Shown: piece by piece, positions 46,972-57,852 of the stretch | Position numbering within the stretch: the stretch's first letter is position 1 | Layout: every line of letters starts with the position of its first letter | Assembly (NCBI RefSeq): GCF_002865645.1 | Contig: NW_020194631.1 | Coordinates: forward strand, 124,001-188,000 | Direction: 5' to 3' | DNA: 64,000 nt | From: Hyaloscypha bicolor E | Taxonomy: Eukaryota; Ascomycota; Leotiomycetes; Helotiales; Hyaloscyphaceae | Translations under genes and position numbers: made by a program | Notes under the pieces: generated by a model | What the model was told of the DNA's origin: nothing | Database searches by the model: none | What the model saw: the letters and a program-made list of their open reading frames with translations, nothing else

Positions 46972-49711
46972 TGTGCCGGGTGCACTCCAAGGTACCGGGG
47001 AAAAAAAGTCCTAATGAAGTTTGTCAGGCAAGTTCATAGCTTGGCAAAATTTGAGAGGCGGAAAAACTGGAGCTCAACGAAGTACAGAAACCTCGGAGAG
47101 CATACCCGCGTAAAGGGAATGAATACTCAAGAAATATGGGGGATTTGCGCAGTATACCCAGCTGCATGTAAAGGACGCTCATCTACGTGGTGAAGTTCAG
47201 AGAAGAGTAATCAACGGGGAGGAAATCTCGAAAGTGAGGGAAAATTGGGCTCGTGGAGATTTTATTGGGGATATGGATGAACTCCGATTTTTGGGGAAAT
47301 GAGTAATATGCGTTCAACTCCCCAAAAGCTACGCTGGAAGACTTCTTCAAAAGTGACTTGGAACGTGAGGGTGAGGCTGTTCGGGGGTTACAGCAAGGAA
47401 TAACGACTTATCACTTACGGTTATCTTTGACATTGGAATGAGGCGTTATTTTGATGCACTAGGGTTATCGAGAGTTGGTGCCAAGCGGATTGGATGATGA
47501 TGATGATCAAGGTTTCTTACGAGCTGTCGAGATTAGAAGAACTGACAGGGGAACGGAGTTGGCTCTCAAGCTGAAGCGGGGTCGCTCTTGTGACTATGAA
47601 ATAATGTGAGAAGACTTTCAATAGAATAAAAGCTGAATGGAGGGAGGCTAGGCGTCTTGAGGAGGACCGAAGATGGCGGGGTTATGACGGGAGAGGAGGT
47701 GATAGAGTGGACGAAAATGATGGAAGGGTTGAGGTTTTGAGGATGTGGAGGGAGGAAGGCTTACTGTGAACTATGGAGATGGTTGAAGGAGGCGGCAGAT
47801 GTTGAGGTTGTCGATTCTATTGAAGTTGTTGTTGATGGTAAGTGGAGGAGGACCGGTTGCGAGCGAGGTTCGTTTAAATAGGAGGGAAAGTGGTTAGGAG
47901 TCGCATGAACCTGTGCCGAGGCTGCATTCACTGTTCGCGGAAGATAGAAGTTGAAAACCCTAGCTGACAGAGGTAGGATGAAAGGACAGGGCCAAGGGTT
48001 GACTTGGGGAGAAGTGAGACGCTGTTTACGAACATGAAGCTCCAAGGCGCCGAAAATTTTAGATGCAGTGTAGGAGAAAGGCGATATATCTAGCATTAAA
48101 GACTCCCCGCGAATTAAGATAAGTCCCTGCACGACAACGTGCACTAATCGTGTTCAACCTCAGCATATGCATGGGGTGAATCCAGATTTCAGTTGTGCAG
48201 CCTGGAGCAACTCAATTTCAGCACCAGTACCGATCAATGTGCAATACGCAAAATCAAGATCTGATCCTTGGCATCACGAGAACTGTCTGCAACTACGCAG
48301 AGCAAGATTGTTAACTCGGTCATTTTGCGATCTATCAATACGGCTCTAAAAGCAACGCAACAAAGTCTTGTGATGAAGGCCGAGAATTTCTAAGGGTTCA
48401 GCGGCCACATTTAATATGGCTAGAAATAGTCGTTGACATGTCATCCGGATACCTCTATTCGAGACAAAAGAATGAGGTAAAGAAGATGTTACGGTACATT
48501 GTTTGTGCGATGAGAGGGCTTTCTAGATTTCATTCGTAGGGGAGTGGACCAGATTTTGAGAAGCTCGTCTTTGTTGGTCGATATTTTCGCTCACTTGGTG
48601 ACTTGAATGCTCTGAAGTTCGTGAGCGTAAGAGGCTCGCAATGCATTGGACGTACACTCAGATTATTAGCAGCAACTTTCAAAGTTTTGAGACTGAATGG
48701 CCTGCGTGGAGTCCTAAGTCAGCGGCCAGAATCCGAGAAGGAATTAAAGAAGTGCACGATACCCATGGATGCCTGGAAAGTCCAAGAAGGATCTCAAATT
48801 TGGCTTCTGGTGAATATATTCACCCAGAGATGAGATCTTCAAAATCACCAAGAGTGCTGCGAATTGAATGCTCGTCGTCTCCCCAACCTCTCGCCAAAAG
48901 TCGCCGAGCGTGCTCTTTAGTCAGCAATTTTACATTAACTCCTCTCTATTCACACCTTCCAAATCCATCTCCTTCCGTTCCTCCAGAATGAAGTCTCACC
49001 AACATCTCTCAATGTTTGTTGCACATCGCTCCAGTTAAAATCACCCTGTTGTAAGGTTGCACTCGTCACGACTAGCTAGGACTACACAGTCCCCTTTTCC
49101 CTCGGCAGGTCATATGCGACTTCTGCCTGCTTAGCGTGCGTTCCACTGACCAAGAGCGGAATGCGCGTGGTATTTGAGAGGCACAAGACCATTATTTCAT
49201 ATTGTCCAGATTTGATGGGCAGTGCATACTGATGCTTGACACTGACGCCAATTCTCTTGGAATAGCTGTGAACCCTTGCAGATTTTCCTGGCTTCTCCTG
49301 GCAACGAGCATCGATCCGCTAGCTTCTTTAGCCAGTCCATCAGAAAATAGCAAGCTTTCACTATCCTGCAAATCCTCCAAAGATGCAGATAATTCTGTAC
49401 ACAGGCTAGTTCCCAGCTGCTCGTTCATGATCACGGGTTTCTTATTTTCTCTACATCTCAACAAATGCCTTCGCACTTCTGTTGTGCACATTTGAAACAG
49501 AATCAGATACCCATATTGATTTTAAGCTACAGACGTTTCAAATAAACTCTGCCAGTGGTTTAGCTCCACATTTGGGACCCTTTTCGATCCTTCCGAACCC
49601 ATAGTTTTGGAAGCTCACTCCCCAACATATAAATAGGTAGATTGGTTCCGCGAACCTGTTCAGCTCACCAGTGTCGAGTAACTCTGGTTCCAGCGGGATC
49701 TTCATCTCTCG
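46972..49711. other. Intergenic upstream of the SNF2 gene
   Basis: Promoter of the leftward helicase, then 2.5 kb without a recognisable gene; frames at 47761-48144, 48641-48991 and 49192-49495 have no family resemblance. A short GAT repeat lies near 47506. A reverse-strand TGCAACAAA motif is at 49015-49023. Confidence 0.35.
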
Positions 49712-49948
49712 TTACTCTCGTCCCGTCAGGACTATCACGAAGCCTATGCGAGGCAGGAACCCCTCCACTAGCCTCACGAGCCTTATGCGGCATGGGTGCT
49801 CTATCGTCAACCTTGCGGCCGACTTGATCACGTTGTGTGAGGGAAAGTTGCTCATTCCATGTGGAATGGGGAGAGGTAGGGCTGGAACAGAGGCGCTGGT
49901 AGCAGCGAGAAAGAGCGTGATTGCGATTATGGGTGTTTGGTAATGCAT
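49712..49948 (-). CDS. Possible small secreted protein
   Basis: A 78-codon frame from ATG 49948. MHYQTPIIAITLFLAATSAS is a convincing signal peptide, followed by PALPLPIPHGMSN. The rest (to LTGRE) has no known motif and a single Cys, and the frame may change at an unrecognised intron. The length and unclear end keep confidence low. Confidence 0.35.
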   Translation of the reverse strand: MHYQTPIIAITLFLAATSASVPALPLPIPHGMSNFPSHNVIKSAARLTIEHPCRIRLVRLVEGFLPRIGFVIVLTGRE

Positions 49949-50770
49949 GCTGACGGATTCAGGGAAGCTGTTTCAAATAGCTTGTAGACGAGGAGATGGG
50001 AAGTTGTCTTCACGCCTTGCAATTTGACCAGAGATGTTTAAGATTTTGTTGATAGATAAATTTTGAAATGTTGTTGGTAGAATTCGCGTGTTTGTGTTGA
50101 CGTAGTGAAGAAATCGGTGCCTTTCGGGCGGGGGGCGGCCTCCTTTATCGTCAGATGTCGCATGACTTCTACCCCAATTATACCCGTGATCCTTCAGCAC
50201 CCCCAGCTCTTGAATAAAAATTATGGTGCCAGAGCTGAGCCTTCGTTACCGTAATAATAAGCGTACACGAGGATTACCGGACTTCGGGTGAATTTCCTAG
50301 CCATTGTGGTAGTACAATTCTAAGCAGATGTGGATGACTTTGAATAATATCGCCAAATCATAAACACAAAACGTAAGAGATTCACTTCCTGCTAACGAAA
50401 GGTTTGAGATCGTTGTCGTTTCTTTGAGGGTAACCTCCTACCCTACATGGCCTACAATTGAAGCGGGATATATCCCTCGCTGACAATCGACTTGAAGATG
50501 TCGAATCAGAGATATCGAATGGGGGAAATGACCCATCGACAGTAATTAACTAACGACGTTTGTGGAATAGGTAAACAGGAGACTGAGGAGATGAATAATC
50601 TCCTGCTTGACAGAAAAGAATGTAGCAATATCCAGACTTTTTCCATTGCATTAGGGGAAGTATCCCTAGAACACTGCAGAAGAATGTTTGAAGTATCCAA
50701 GCTAGATGTTTAATTAATTTTTAATTCTAAAAATATCAAAAGATGCTTTGTGTCCATTTCTGATAACATG
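49949..50770. other. Intergenic, no gene seen
   Basis: Presumed promoter of the small secreted ORF and 3' flank of the cutinase. It becomes AT-rich toward 50700. Confidence 0.4.
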
Positions 50771-51779
50771 CTAAGAGGCAACAAAAGCAGCAGCGGCGGC
50801 GGCATTGATTCCGTATGTAAGATGTGCGGGTAGAATCAGATCTCCGTTTACACAAATGTTGTCACCATCGTGACAATAGACGTCGACTTTTGAAGAAGCA
50901 ACGTTGGGCAGGGCTTGTCCATCATCTACGTTTCGGTCAGTATTGTAATATGAGTTCTGACTGGTGCAACACATACCTGGGTCACCAAAAATAACGACCT
51001 TGCTGACTGCAAAAATGTTAGCGTTCAAGATCATGTAAGGTGACGATCGGGGGTCTCGAATCATATCCCACGAGATACAAGTCCAGTTTCTCGGGGTCGA
51101 CTAGGTGCGAGCTCATGCAACGAGGAGTAAGAAAACAAGAATGATCTTACTCCATGCAGCAACTGTGGCTGGTAGTAGTCCGATTGCATTATGGACAACC
51201 TGTCCGCCTTGCGAGTACCCTGAAGCGACAAGTTTGGTCTTTGGGCATGCCTCGTATGCCGCCTCAATCTGTATGGCCCTACGTATTGTTAGTTCATGGA
51301 GCTTCGAAGGTGAAGATTTGGAAGTAATCTTACATTTCTGCACTACCTGCTGGATCCCCGCCTTCTAAATACCCATCAATCGAAGCCGAATAATTATTCA
51401 CACCTTGGATAGTGAGTGCTGAAGTGCCCACCAAGGACCGTAATGCGTCGAAGAAAGGGGGACCAACAAGAATGCCAACATTCCCAGGTTCGGTGGTTCC
51501 ACGAGCAAAGATGACGGTATAGGTCTTGCAAGTTCCTCCGAGTTCATTGTAAGTCGTTTTCTCTCCAGTCAAGAGCGCAAGGAGGTTCTCAAAAACGGTA
51601 AGGACACCAGCTACTGCGGAAATCGTGCCATCTAAGGCTGGAAGATAGTCCAAGAGAACTGTGAGGAAGGCGTTGAGGGCAGTCTCTCTTTCGACAAGAT
51701 CTTTGGGGCCATGGTTAGGGACCGGAGAGGCGAGCGCAATGGCAACGAGGGAGAGCAGCGTCCAGAAAGAGAGCTTCAT
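50771..51779 (-). CDS. Cutinase
   Basis: Four exons: 51779-51334, 51278-51151, 51006-50977 and 50925-50771, 252 residues. The signal peptide is MKLSFWTLLSLVAIALASP. The mature part shows CKTYTVIFARGTTEPGNVG, YSASIDGYLEGG, the nucleophile motif SGYSQGGQVVHNA, VVIFGDP|DDGQALP across the last intron, VDVYCHDGDNIC with the catalytic Asp, and LPAHLTYG with the catalytic His: the full Ser-Asp-His triad and the usual Cys pairs of family CE5. It is secreted and hydrolyses cutin or related polyesters. Intron 2 is longer than usual (144 nt). The Ala-rich C-terminus ends AAAAAAFVAS. Confidence 0.94.
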
Positions 51780-53366
51780 GATTGCTTCTTACTTTTTGAT
51801 AGAGCATTGAAGAAGTGAAAGCTAGGGGGAGTTTGTTGGCTTGCTGCGGAGAGAGGAAGAAGGGGCACAAAGTTGCAAGACTTTCGTTTGAAGATTTCGA
51901 TCTGCCTCCAACAGCATCTCGTAGAGGATTTACAGCCAACTTTATAGGCCTTTCCTTGGTGGCCCGCACACAAGGGGACGAGATCAATGTCCTAGTGGGA
52001 TACGGAGAGCATTTGCGGGGTGTGGGGGACAGGGATTCGCAACGTAAAGCTCAAGCACCTGGCATGACCCGAATCTTCAAAGAGGAATAATGTCCGACCA
52101 CCACGCATATTATTCGGAGGCAGGAGCTACATAAATGTAGACACGTCGGTGTGAGGATGCGGATTCCTGGAGATTAAGTGTCCTCATGACCCAAGGCGTA
52201 GCGGCAATCATCACCAATGGGGCAAAGATGAGGGGTTCTGAGTTTGGATGGAAATGTAACAGAAGTGTGATCATGCAAGTCAATCTTGACAAGTTTGATG
52301 GTGGTTTTTAGCAGGGCGAATGAAGAAGGAGAGACGGAAAAGAGTGTGACTGCTGAAATCCAAAAGCGCCAGTTAAGGAAGAGGAATAGACTTTTGTGAG
52401 TTCTTGGTCCCTGATCTACCGATCTCCCGCCAGGGCCAGGTGGGCCCTTCCAGCTTTTCGGTACTGTTTGAGATGTAGGCTTAATCAACGCTCAAAACCT
52501 TTTGAGAAAATTCCACATCATGAGCTCACATTAGGTCTCTACGGATTACTCCACATTCCCAGAACCCGTTGTCCCCATAAGGTTGAGTCTGGCAGCGGGG
52601 GATTTCCCACAACTTCCCTGCCGCCATGTGCTTGGAGGTCGGGGCCATGTACTTTGAGATCTTCATGGCTTGAGGGCCTCGGTTGCTCAGCCATGTACGG
52701 CATGTGACGACATCCAAACAGATGCGGCGCCTGGCGAAACTTACCAGCCACCCTTGCGCCAGTCTTGATTTAGAGATATTCCCGGCCGCTAAGCAATTGC
52801 ACAAGAGATATGAGATCTGATTTGCTTAGAGCATACCCAACCGGGGATTTGAAAATATCCAGGGTTGCCAACTGAACCAGCATGTGAACTTGTGAAAGTG
52901 ATGAAACCTCACCAAGCTTCAATCCCAAGTGTTGATAATGATAGATCGAGAAAGCTATTGATTAATGACAACTTTGCCGATACAAAACTACACATTCAAG
53001 TAGGTCATTTCTGTCGTGTCACATCTGAGTAGTAATGGTGAGCATTTTGCACACACAGAAAGTCGAAGACTATTTCAATGCTTTCCATTCCGATGATTGA
53101 GAACGCCCCCTGATTCGCGAGCTTGGGACACAATTTGAAAAGGAAATCCCGTCCGACCGCGGCAGCGGCAAGCCTGTATGACGCATCTGAATTTATCATA
53201 CCCATTCCCCGATGAAAAGCCTGGCAGCTGAATGCAAAGCCAGGCGCAGTGGCAGTAATACAATTGGCGGTAGCTCAATGTTCGGAAAAAGAAACGCCTA
53301 CCACATAAATGATCGCTTATCTATCCCTATTAGGTGCGTGTCTCAGCTCCTGTGTTCCGATCAAGC
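51780..53366. other. Intergenic, cutinase to yra1
   Basis: Upstream region of the cutinase and 3' flank of yra1. Opposite-strand frames at 52396-52804 are ambiguous and unassigned. Confidence 0.35.
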
Positions 53367-55188
53367 TCACTGGATAGAGGTTAGTAGTTGTCAAGCGAGA
53401 GGCAGAGCGAGACATACCAAGATCTCATCATCCATGTTAGCATCGCCACCAGCAGCGGGCTGAGCAGCTCCGTTGGTCTCGGTGGCTGCAGCACCTGCCT
53501 GCCAGTAGTCTACCATCTCCGAGTCGAGTTCCTCTGCAGTCTTCTTCGCAGGTCTAGCATTACGAGCAGCACCTTTGCCGCGACCACCCTTCCCACGACC
53601 ACGAGTGGCACCTGCGGTCTTGGTAACTGCTGCAGACTTAGGTTGAGGCTTTGGCTGACTGCTGGAAGAATTAGAATTATTTAGCTAAAGACAGTGTAGT
53701 AGAACTCACGTGATACGCTCGCTGAGGCCCTTTGGGGGTGGAATTGCCTTGGCACGTGTGGCATCGATAATGAGCTCAACCTAGATAGATGTTAACGGGT
53801 TTCAATTACGGAATGGGTCTAGCTACCAACCTTGATTGGTTTGCCGTCAACAGGAATACCATTGCATTCAGCCACAGCCCTGGTTGCGCTCTCGGAACGG
53901 GCGAAGAGGATATTTGCAATACCACGGCTAGCTCCGCCAGGTCCATAGGAAAGTTCAACTCGCTTGACGGGTCCTATCATCTTGACAAAGTACTCCTATT
54001 TAATCCAAGGTTTGGTTAGTGATTTGGATATCGTTCATGTTATGGAATCGCGTGAATCTCGACGTCGAAGCTCGGTACGAAATGAAAGGTAACCACAAGG
54101 AGGGCGAACACTCCTCCATTCAAAACAGTAGAGCAATAGCGAGCGAGCAGTGAGCGTTAGTAGCCAGGTCAGCACGGACGCCTCCAGGCCAGAATCGGAT
54201 AACGGGTAATTCACAGCCAAGGGAGCAACCTCCACAGGTAGAACGGCTCGCCGATGTCGAATTATTGCAGTTGCTTGTAGTCGAGATCGCCCACTCCGAC
54301 AGGAACTAGCTACCGGAATGTCGGATGCACCAATGGGTAGGGAGATGCGATGCCGATTGCGGGAGTGCCGAATCGAAGCCCTCGTGTCGTTTTAAAAGGG
54401 AGAGGGTTCATGACGAAGGTTTTTTTTTTGCGGAATGGTTGCTGTGATCGGGGTCCACCATTGATGCCGGGGTGATCTCGAGGCCCGCTGTAGGATCTTG
54501 TGCTATGCTGTATGCTCCACTGCTCCACTCGCTGTAGCTTGCCACAACATCCCCACCAGTTGCAAAATTATAAAGGTGATGCCTTTAAAACAACGCCATC
54601 ACCGATTGTCTGCGCCATGTTCTGATGAAGGAGCTTGCCAGGCTATCTTCTGCGAATCATGGACGTTGTGCAAGACTTGACACGCTCAACTGCAATCCAC
54701 AAGTGCTTATTATACTGCAAGCGAAGGTGGAGAGGAGACGGTCTTGATGAGGCCCCCCCCATTATATAAATAAAGAGCATCGCAAAACGATTGTTCATGT
54801 CCACATCGACGGATTTGAAGAGTCGGCGAGGATGGAATATTTCGACGAGAGTCCAAAGGCCAGGATGGCCTCATCGGTAACATACCTTGATCATAGGTTC
54901 CGTGATATCCTTAGGCTAGCCTGAGGTTAGCATGTGTCGTTCTAGAAGAGCAGCATGGAGACTTACGAAGCCAGTGACTAGAATCTTGCCTTCACCACTT
55001 GAGCCCGACGGTCCCGTAGGAATATTCTTGACAGCACCTTTGGCATGCTTAGGGTTTTTCTTAACACCACCGGCAGGCGCGGTAACGGCGGGCGCAGTGC
55101 GATGAACGCGTCTGCCTCTGCCACGACCAGAAGATCGTCGTTGAGTTGATATGATCTCGTCGAGAGACTTATCGAGTCTGGCAGACAT
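53367..55188 (-). CDS. yra1: Yra1/ALY-type mRNA export factor (RRM, THO/TREX partner)
   Basis: Six exons: 55188-54967, 54915-54886, 53995-53831, 53780-53710, 53661-53418 and 53369-53367 (stop codon only), 244 residues. The N-terminus MSARLDKSLDEIISTQRR is the conserved REF N-box, followed by RGRGRR and KNPKHAK arms. The RRM runs KILVTGFPKDITEPMIK, EYFVKMIGPVKRVELSYG, GIANILFARSESATRAV, GIPVDGKPIKVELI. An Arg/Gly-rich linker (RGRGKGGRGKG) and the C-box LDSEMVDYWQA..MDDEIL close it. It links spliced mRNA to the export receptor in the nucleus. Intron 2 inside the RRM is 890 nt, more than ten times the usual size here. The final intron (perfect GTATGT, CTAAC and CAG) places TGA alone in the last exon. 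Confidence 0.92.
53996..54885 (-). promoter_or_regulatory. Long retained-type intron of yra1 (890 nt)
   Basis: GTATGT donor at 54885 and TAAATAG acceptor at 53996. S. cerevisiae YRA1 also has one very long, inefficiently spliced intron used for negative autoregulation; a similar role here is inference. Confidence 0.6.
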
Positions 55189-56020
55189 CTTGATTGTGGA
55201 TGCGGAGCTTTGGTAGCGAGGCGAAGAGCTGGTTGCGGATCGAACCGTTAGGATCAGTAGCACGAGGCAGAAGAAGAGATCGAGAGCGCAGTCGGTCGCG
55301 ATCCGAAATTCGATGGATAGGAAGGCTAGCTGACTCTGAGATTGATGCGCTGGATCGCGTGTTTGCCTTGGGAGGAATGAGGCTTTGTTTTGCGAAACGC
55401 GACTCGAAAAAAATGGCAATAAAGTGCGGCTGTCGAAGTTGGGTGAAGCGCGCGATGAACGTTTGATAAAGACGCCCGAGGCAGTGGATGCAGAATCGAA
55501 GAAGTTTGCTTTGGAGTGGGTTGTGGTTGACTTAGGGAGGAAGGCGAGGATGTGTTGGAACGAGGAACAAAGGAGAGGCTGGCGTCGCGCTAGTCCCGTT
55601 TTGAGTCACCAATGGACAAATCACGTGATCCAGGAATTGAGGTGACCAGCAGTTTCTCGATGCTCCAGGGAAGGACAATCCGTTGGTGAACAGGGTACAA
55701 TCTCACATTGAATTTTTATATAGAAGAGAAATGTGTTCAGTTTGAAGTGTTGTGGTGGTGGGCCAAGCACAATATTGAATCACCAATATTTTACCAGCTC
55801 TGCGATCTGACCTCAAGCCATCCCCTAGTTACTCTTAACTGCCTGTACCCCAAGCACTCTAGAAGCTTTATAGTACATTCACCATGCCTGTTATAATCAC
55901 ATTTTCCACCAGTGGACCTAAAAATGCCACAAATGCCTGCAAAAACGAGTTTGTATCTAGTGACGTCCTGGTCTCAACTCATCCGTCCTCAAATTCTTCT
56001 TCATCCCACCCAAGTTTCCG
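55189..56020. other. Intergenic, yra1 promoter and ost4 3' flank
   Basis: No further gene. A + frame at 55884-56177 is the antisense shadow of ost4. Confidence 0.5.
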
Positions 56021-56197
56021 TCACCTCCCTGCTAAGATAGCCTTCGCCTCTGATTGTGTTGAAGTAGTAGGCTTGCTTTTGGTGTCCGCGGGCTCCTCCA
56101 CAGCATTAACCTCGAGGAAGTGGTATAGAATAATGAGGAGCATGGCAGCAGAGCCGAGGAAGATTGCGAGACGATAGAGCTCATCGTCGGAAATCAT
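56021..56197 (-). CDS. ost4: Oligosaccharyltransferase subunit Ost4
   Basis: A single-exon gene of 58 residues. It opens MISDDELYRLAIFLGSAAM and continues LLIILYHFLEVNAVEEPADT. Ost4 is a tiny single-pass ER membrane protein that stabilises the catalytic Stt3 module of the N-glycosylation complex. The N-terminal MISD(D/E) and the single transmembrane segment (residues about 8-28) match yeast Ost4, which is 36 residues; the polar C-terminal extension of about 25 residues is typical of filamentous fungi as far as I recall. It is divergent to the zinc-finger gene at 56698, with a 500-bp shared upstream region. Confidence 0.9.
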   Translation of the reverse strand: MISDDELYRLAIFLGSAAMLLIILYHFLEVNAVEEPADTKSKPTTSTQSEAKAILAGR

Positions 56198-56697
56198 CTT
56201 GACTGGAGAATGCGCGATTTAGAATTGCTCGTTGGAAGATGCTCTGGAGTGCTGCTGCGAAGCCACGTAATTGTAATGTCGTTAGACCTCTGGGATGAAT
56301 GTCAGCCCAATTTCAATACAAATATAGATATACTGTATATTCGAAGTTATTGCATACCTGCCAAGACTGCGCCTTCGTCAATTGCGGATTGTGAATGTTT
56401 GTTATCTCGACCTTTGTTGCAACGTATTGGTGAGGACAGCTTGAAGCTCTCCAGGATCAGAGGCGGGCATGAGCGGGAGGCTAGTGTCGCTTCTTGGCCA
56501 ATGAAAACCTCCCCCACCAAGATTTAAAGATCGTGCATTCGCCATAACTTACTTCGATGATCAAGTCATCCTGTACTCTCCCACGACAACCCCACAGTCA
56601 TTTCTGCACATTTGGGGATATATTCTCAGTCTGAGATCTGATAAATCCTATTTTCCCGCCAATTTTACCCGTCTGGGACCTCCCAAAATCCATCAAG
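56198..56697. promoter_or_regulatory. Bidirectional promoter, ost4 / Tma46-like gene
   Basis: 500 bp between divergent starts. A reverse-strand TTTGTTGCA motif is at 56413-56421. No other gene was seen. Confidence 0.5.
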
Positions 56698-57852
56698 ATG
56701 CCTCCAAAGAAGGTCGAGAAGCAGGGCACGGGCAAGAAGCCTTCTGCCACCAAGATCGTAGAGGACAGAACGTTTGGCATGAAAAACAAGAAGGGCGCAC
56801 AAACACAGAAACAAATTGCACAGATGACACAATCTGCGAAGGCTGGTGGCACCCCAGAGGAGAAGAAGAGAGCGGCAGAGAAGGCACAGAGGGAGAAGGA
56901 AAAGGCTGCTGCTGAGGCTGCGCAGAAAGAAGTGGCAGAGCTTTTCAAACCAGTTCAAGTTCAGAAAGTTCCATTTGGGGTGGATCCTAAGACAGTACTC
57001 TGCCAATTCTACAAAAAGGGCCACTGCGAAAAGGGAAGGAAGTGCAAATTCTCCCACGATTTGAATATCGAGCGGAAATCCGAAAAGAAAGATTTGTACC
57101 AGGATACTCGGGAGGAGGAGGAAGCCAAGAAGAAGGAAGAAACATCCGCGGACTGGGATGAAGAGAAGTTGAGAACGGTCGTCCTATCGAAGAAAGGTAA
57201 CCAAAAGACAACTACCGACAAGGTCTGCAAGTTCTTCATAGAGGCCGTCGAGGAAGGGAAATATGGGTGGTTCTGGACCTGTCCCAATGGGGGCGATAAG
57301 TGCATGTATCAGCACAAATTACCACCGGGGTTTGTCTACCTGCACCTTGAATTTGTCGCACATGCTAACAATTACAGCTTCGTCTTGAAAACAAAGGAGC
57401 AGCGGGCCGCAGAAAAAGCTCTTATGGACAAATCGCCTCTGAAAACACTTACCCTCGAAGATTTTCTCGAATCAGAACGGCACAAGCTTACTGGAACTCT
57501 CACTCCTGTCACACCAGAGACATTCGCAAAGTGGAAAACAGAACGCATGGACAAAAAAGCAGCTGAGGATCAAGCCAGGCTTGCCAAGGAAGCCACTGGC
57601 CGTGCTCTGTTCGAGAAGGGAGACTGGGAAGCAAGCGGTGATGAAGACGAAGAAGATGGTGGCGACGAGGACGATGATGATACTTGGAACATGGAGAAGC
57701 TACGGCAAGAAACCGAGGCCTTAAAAGAAAAGAAGGAGGCCGAACGGATAGCAGGCTATGGTCAGGGTGCGACTGCCAATGGCGACAACGGTGTTCTGGG
57801 GAATGTTGAGCCGGATATCAATGGAGCAGATGAGGGAGGGGAAGCATCTTAA
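56698..57852 (+). CDS. tma46: CCCH zinc-finger protein of the ZC3H15/Tma46 (DFRP1) family
   Basis: Two exons, 56698-57329 and 57378-57852, 368 residues; the 48-nt intron (GTTTGT..GCTAAC..ACAG) is a multiple of three but joins LPPG to FVLKTKEQ as in the family. The N-terminus MPPKKVEKQGTGKKPSATKI and DRTFGMKNKKGAQTQK is the family signature. Two CCCH fingers follow: CQFYKKGHCEKGRKCKFSH and VCKFFIEAVEEGKYGWFW..CMYQH. The DFRP domain (LTLEDFLESERHKLTG, LTPVTPETFAKWK) binds the DRG-type GTPase Rbg1. The C-terminus is acidic (DEDEEDGGDEDDDD) with WNMEKLR. It acts on ribosomes with Rbg1 in translation. Confidence 0.95.
   Translation: MPPKKVEKQGTGKKPSATKIVEDRTFGMKNKKGAQTQKQIAQMTQSAKAGGTPEEKKRAAEKAQREKEKAAAEAAQKEVAELFKPVQVQKVPFGVDPKTVLCQFYKKGHCEKGRKCKFSHDLNIERKSEKKDLYQDTREEEEAKKKEETSADWDEEKLRTVVLSKKGNQKTTTDKVCKFFIEAVEEGKYGWFWTCPNGGDKCMYQHKLPPGFVYLHLEFVAHANNYSFVLKTKEQRAAEKALMDKSPLKTLTLEDFLESERHKLTGTLTPVTPETFAKWKTERMDKKAAEDQARLAKEATGRALFEKGDWEASGDEDEEDGGDEDDDDTWNMEKLRQETEALKEKKEAERIAGYGQGATANGDNGVLGNVEPDINGADEGGEAS

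Noticed and set aside
55884..56177. 97-codon + frame
   Set aside because: It is antisense to ost4, whose minus-strand product is clearly recognisable.
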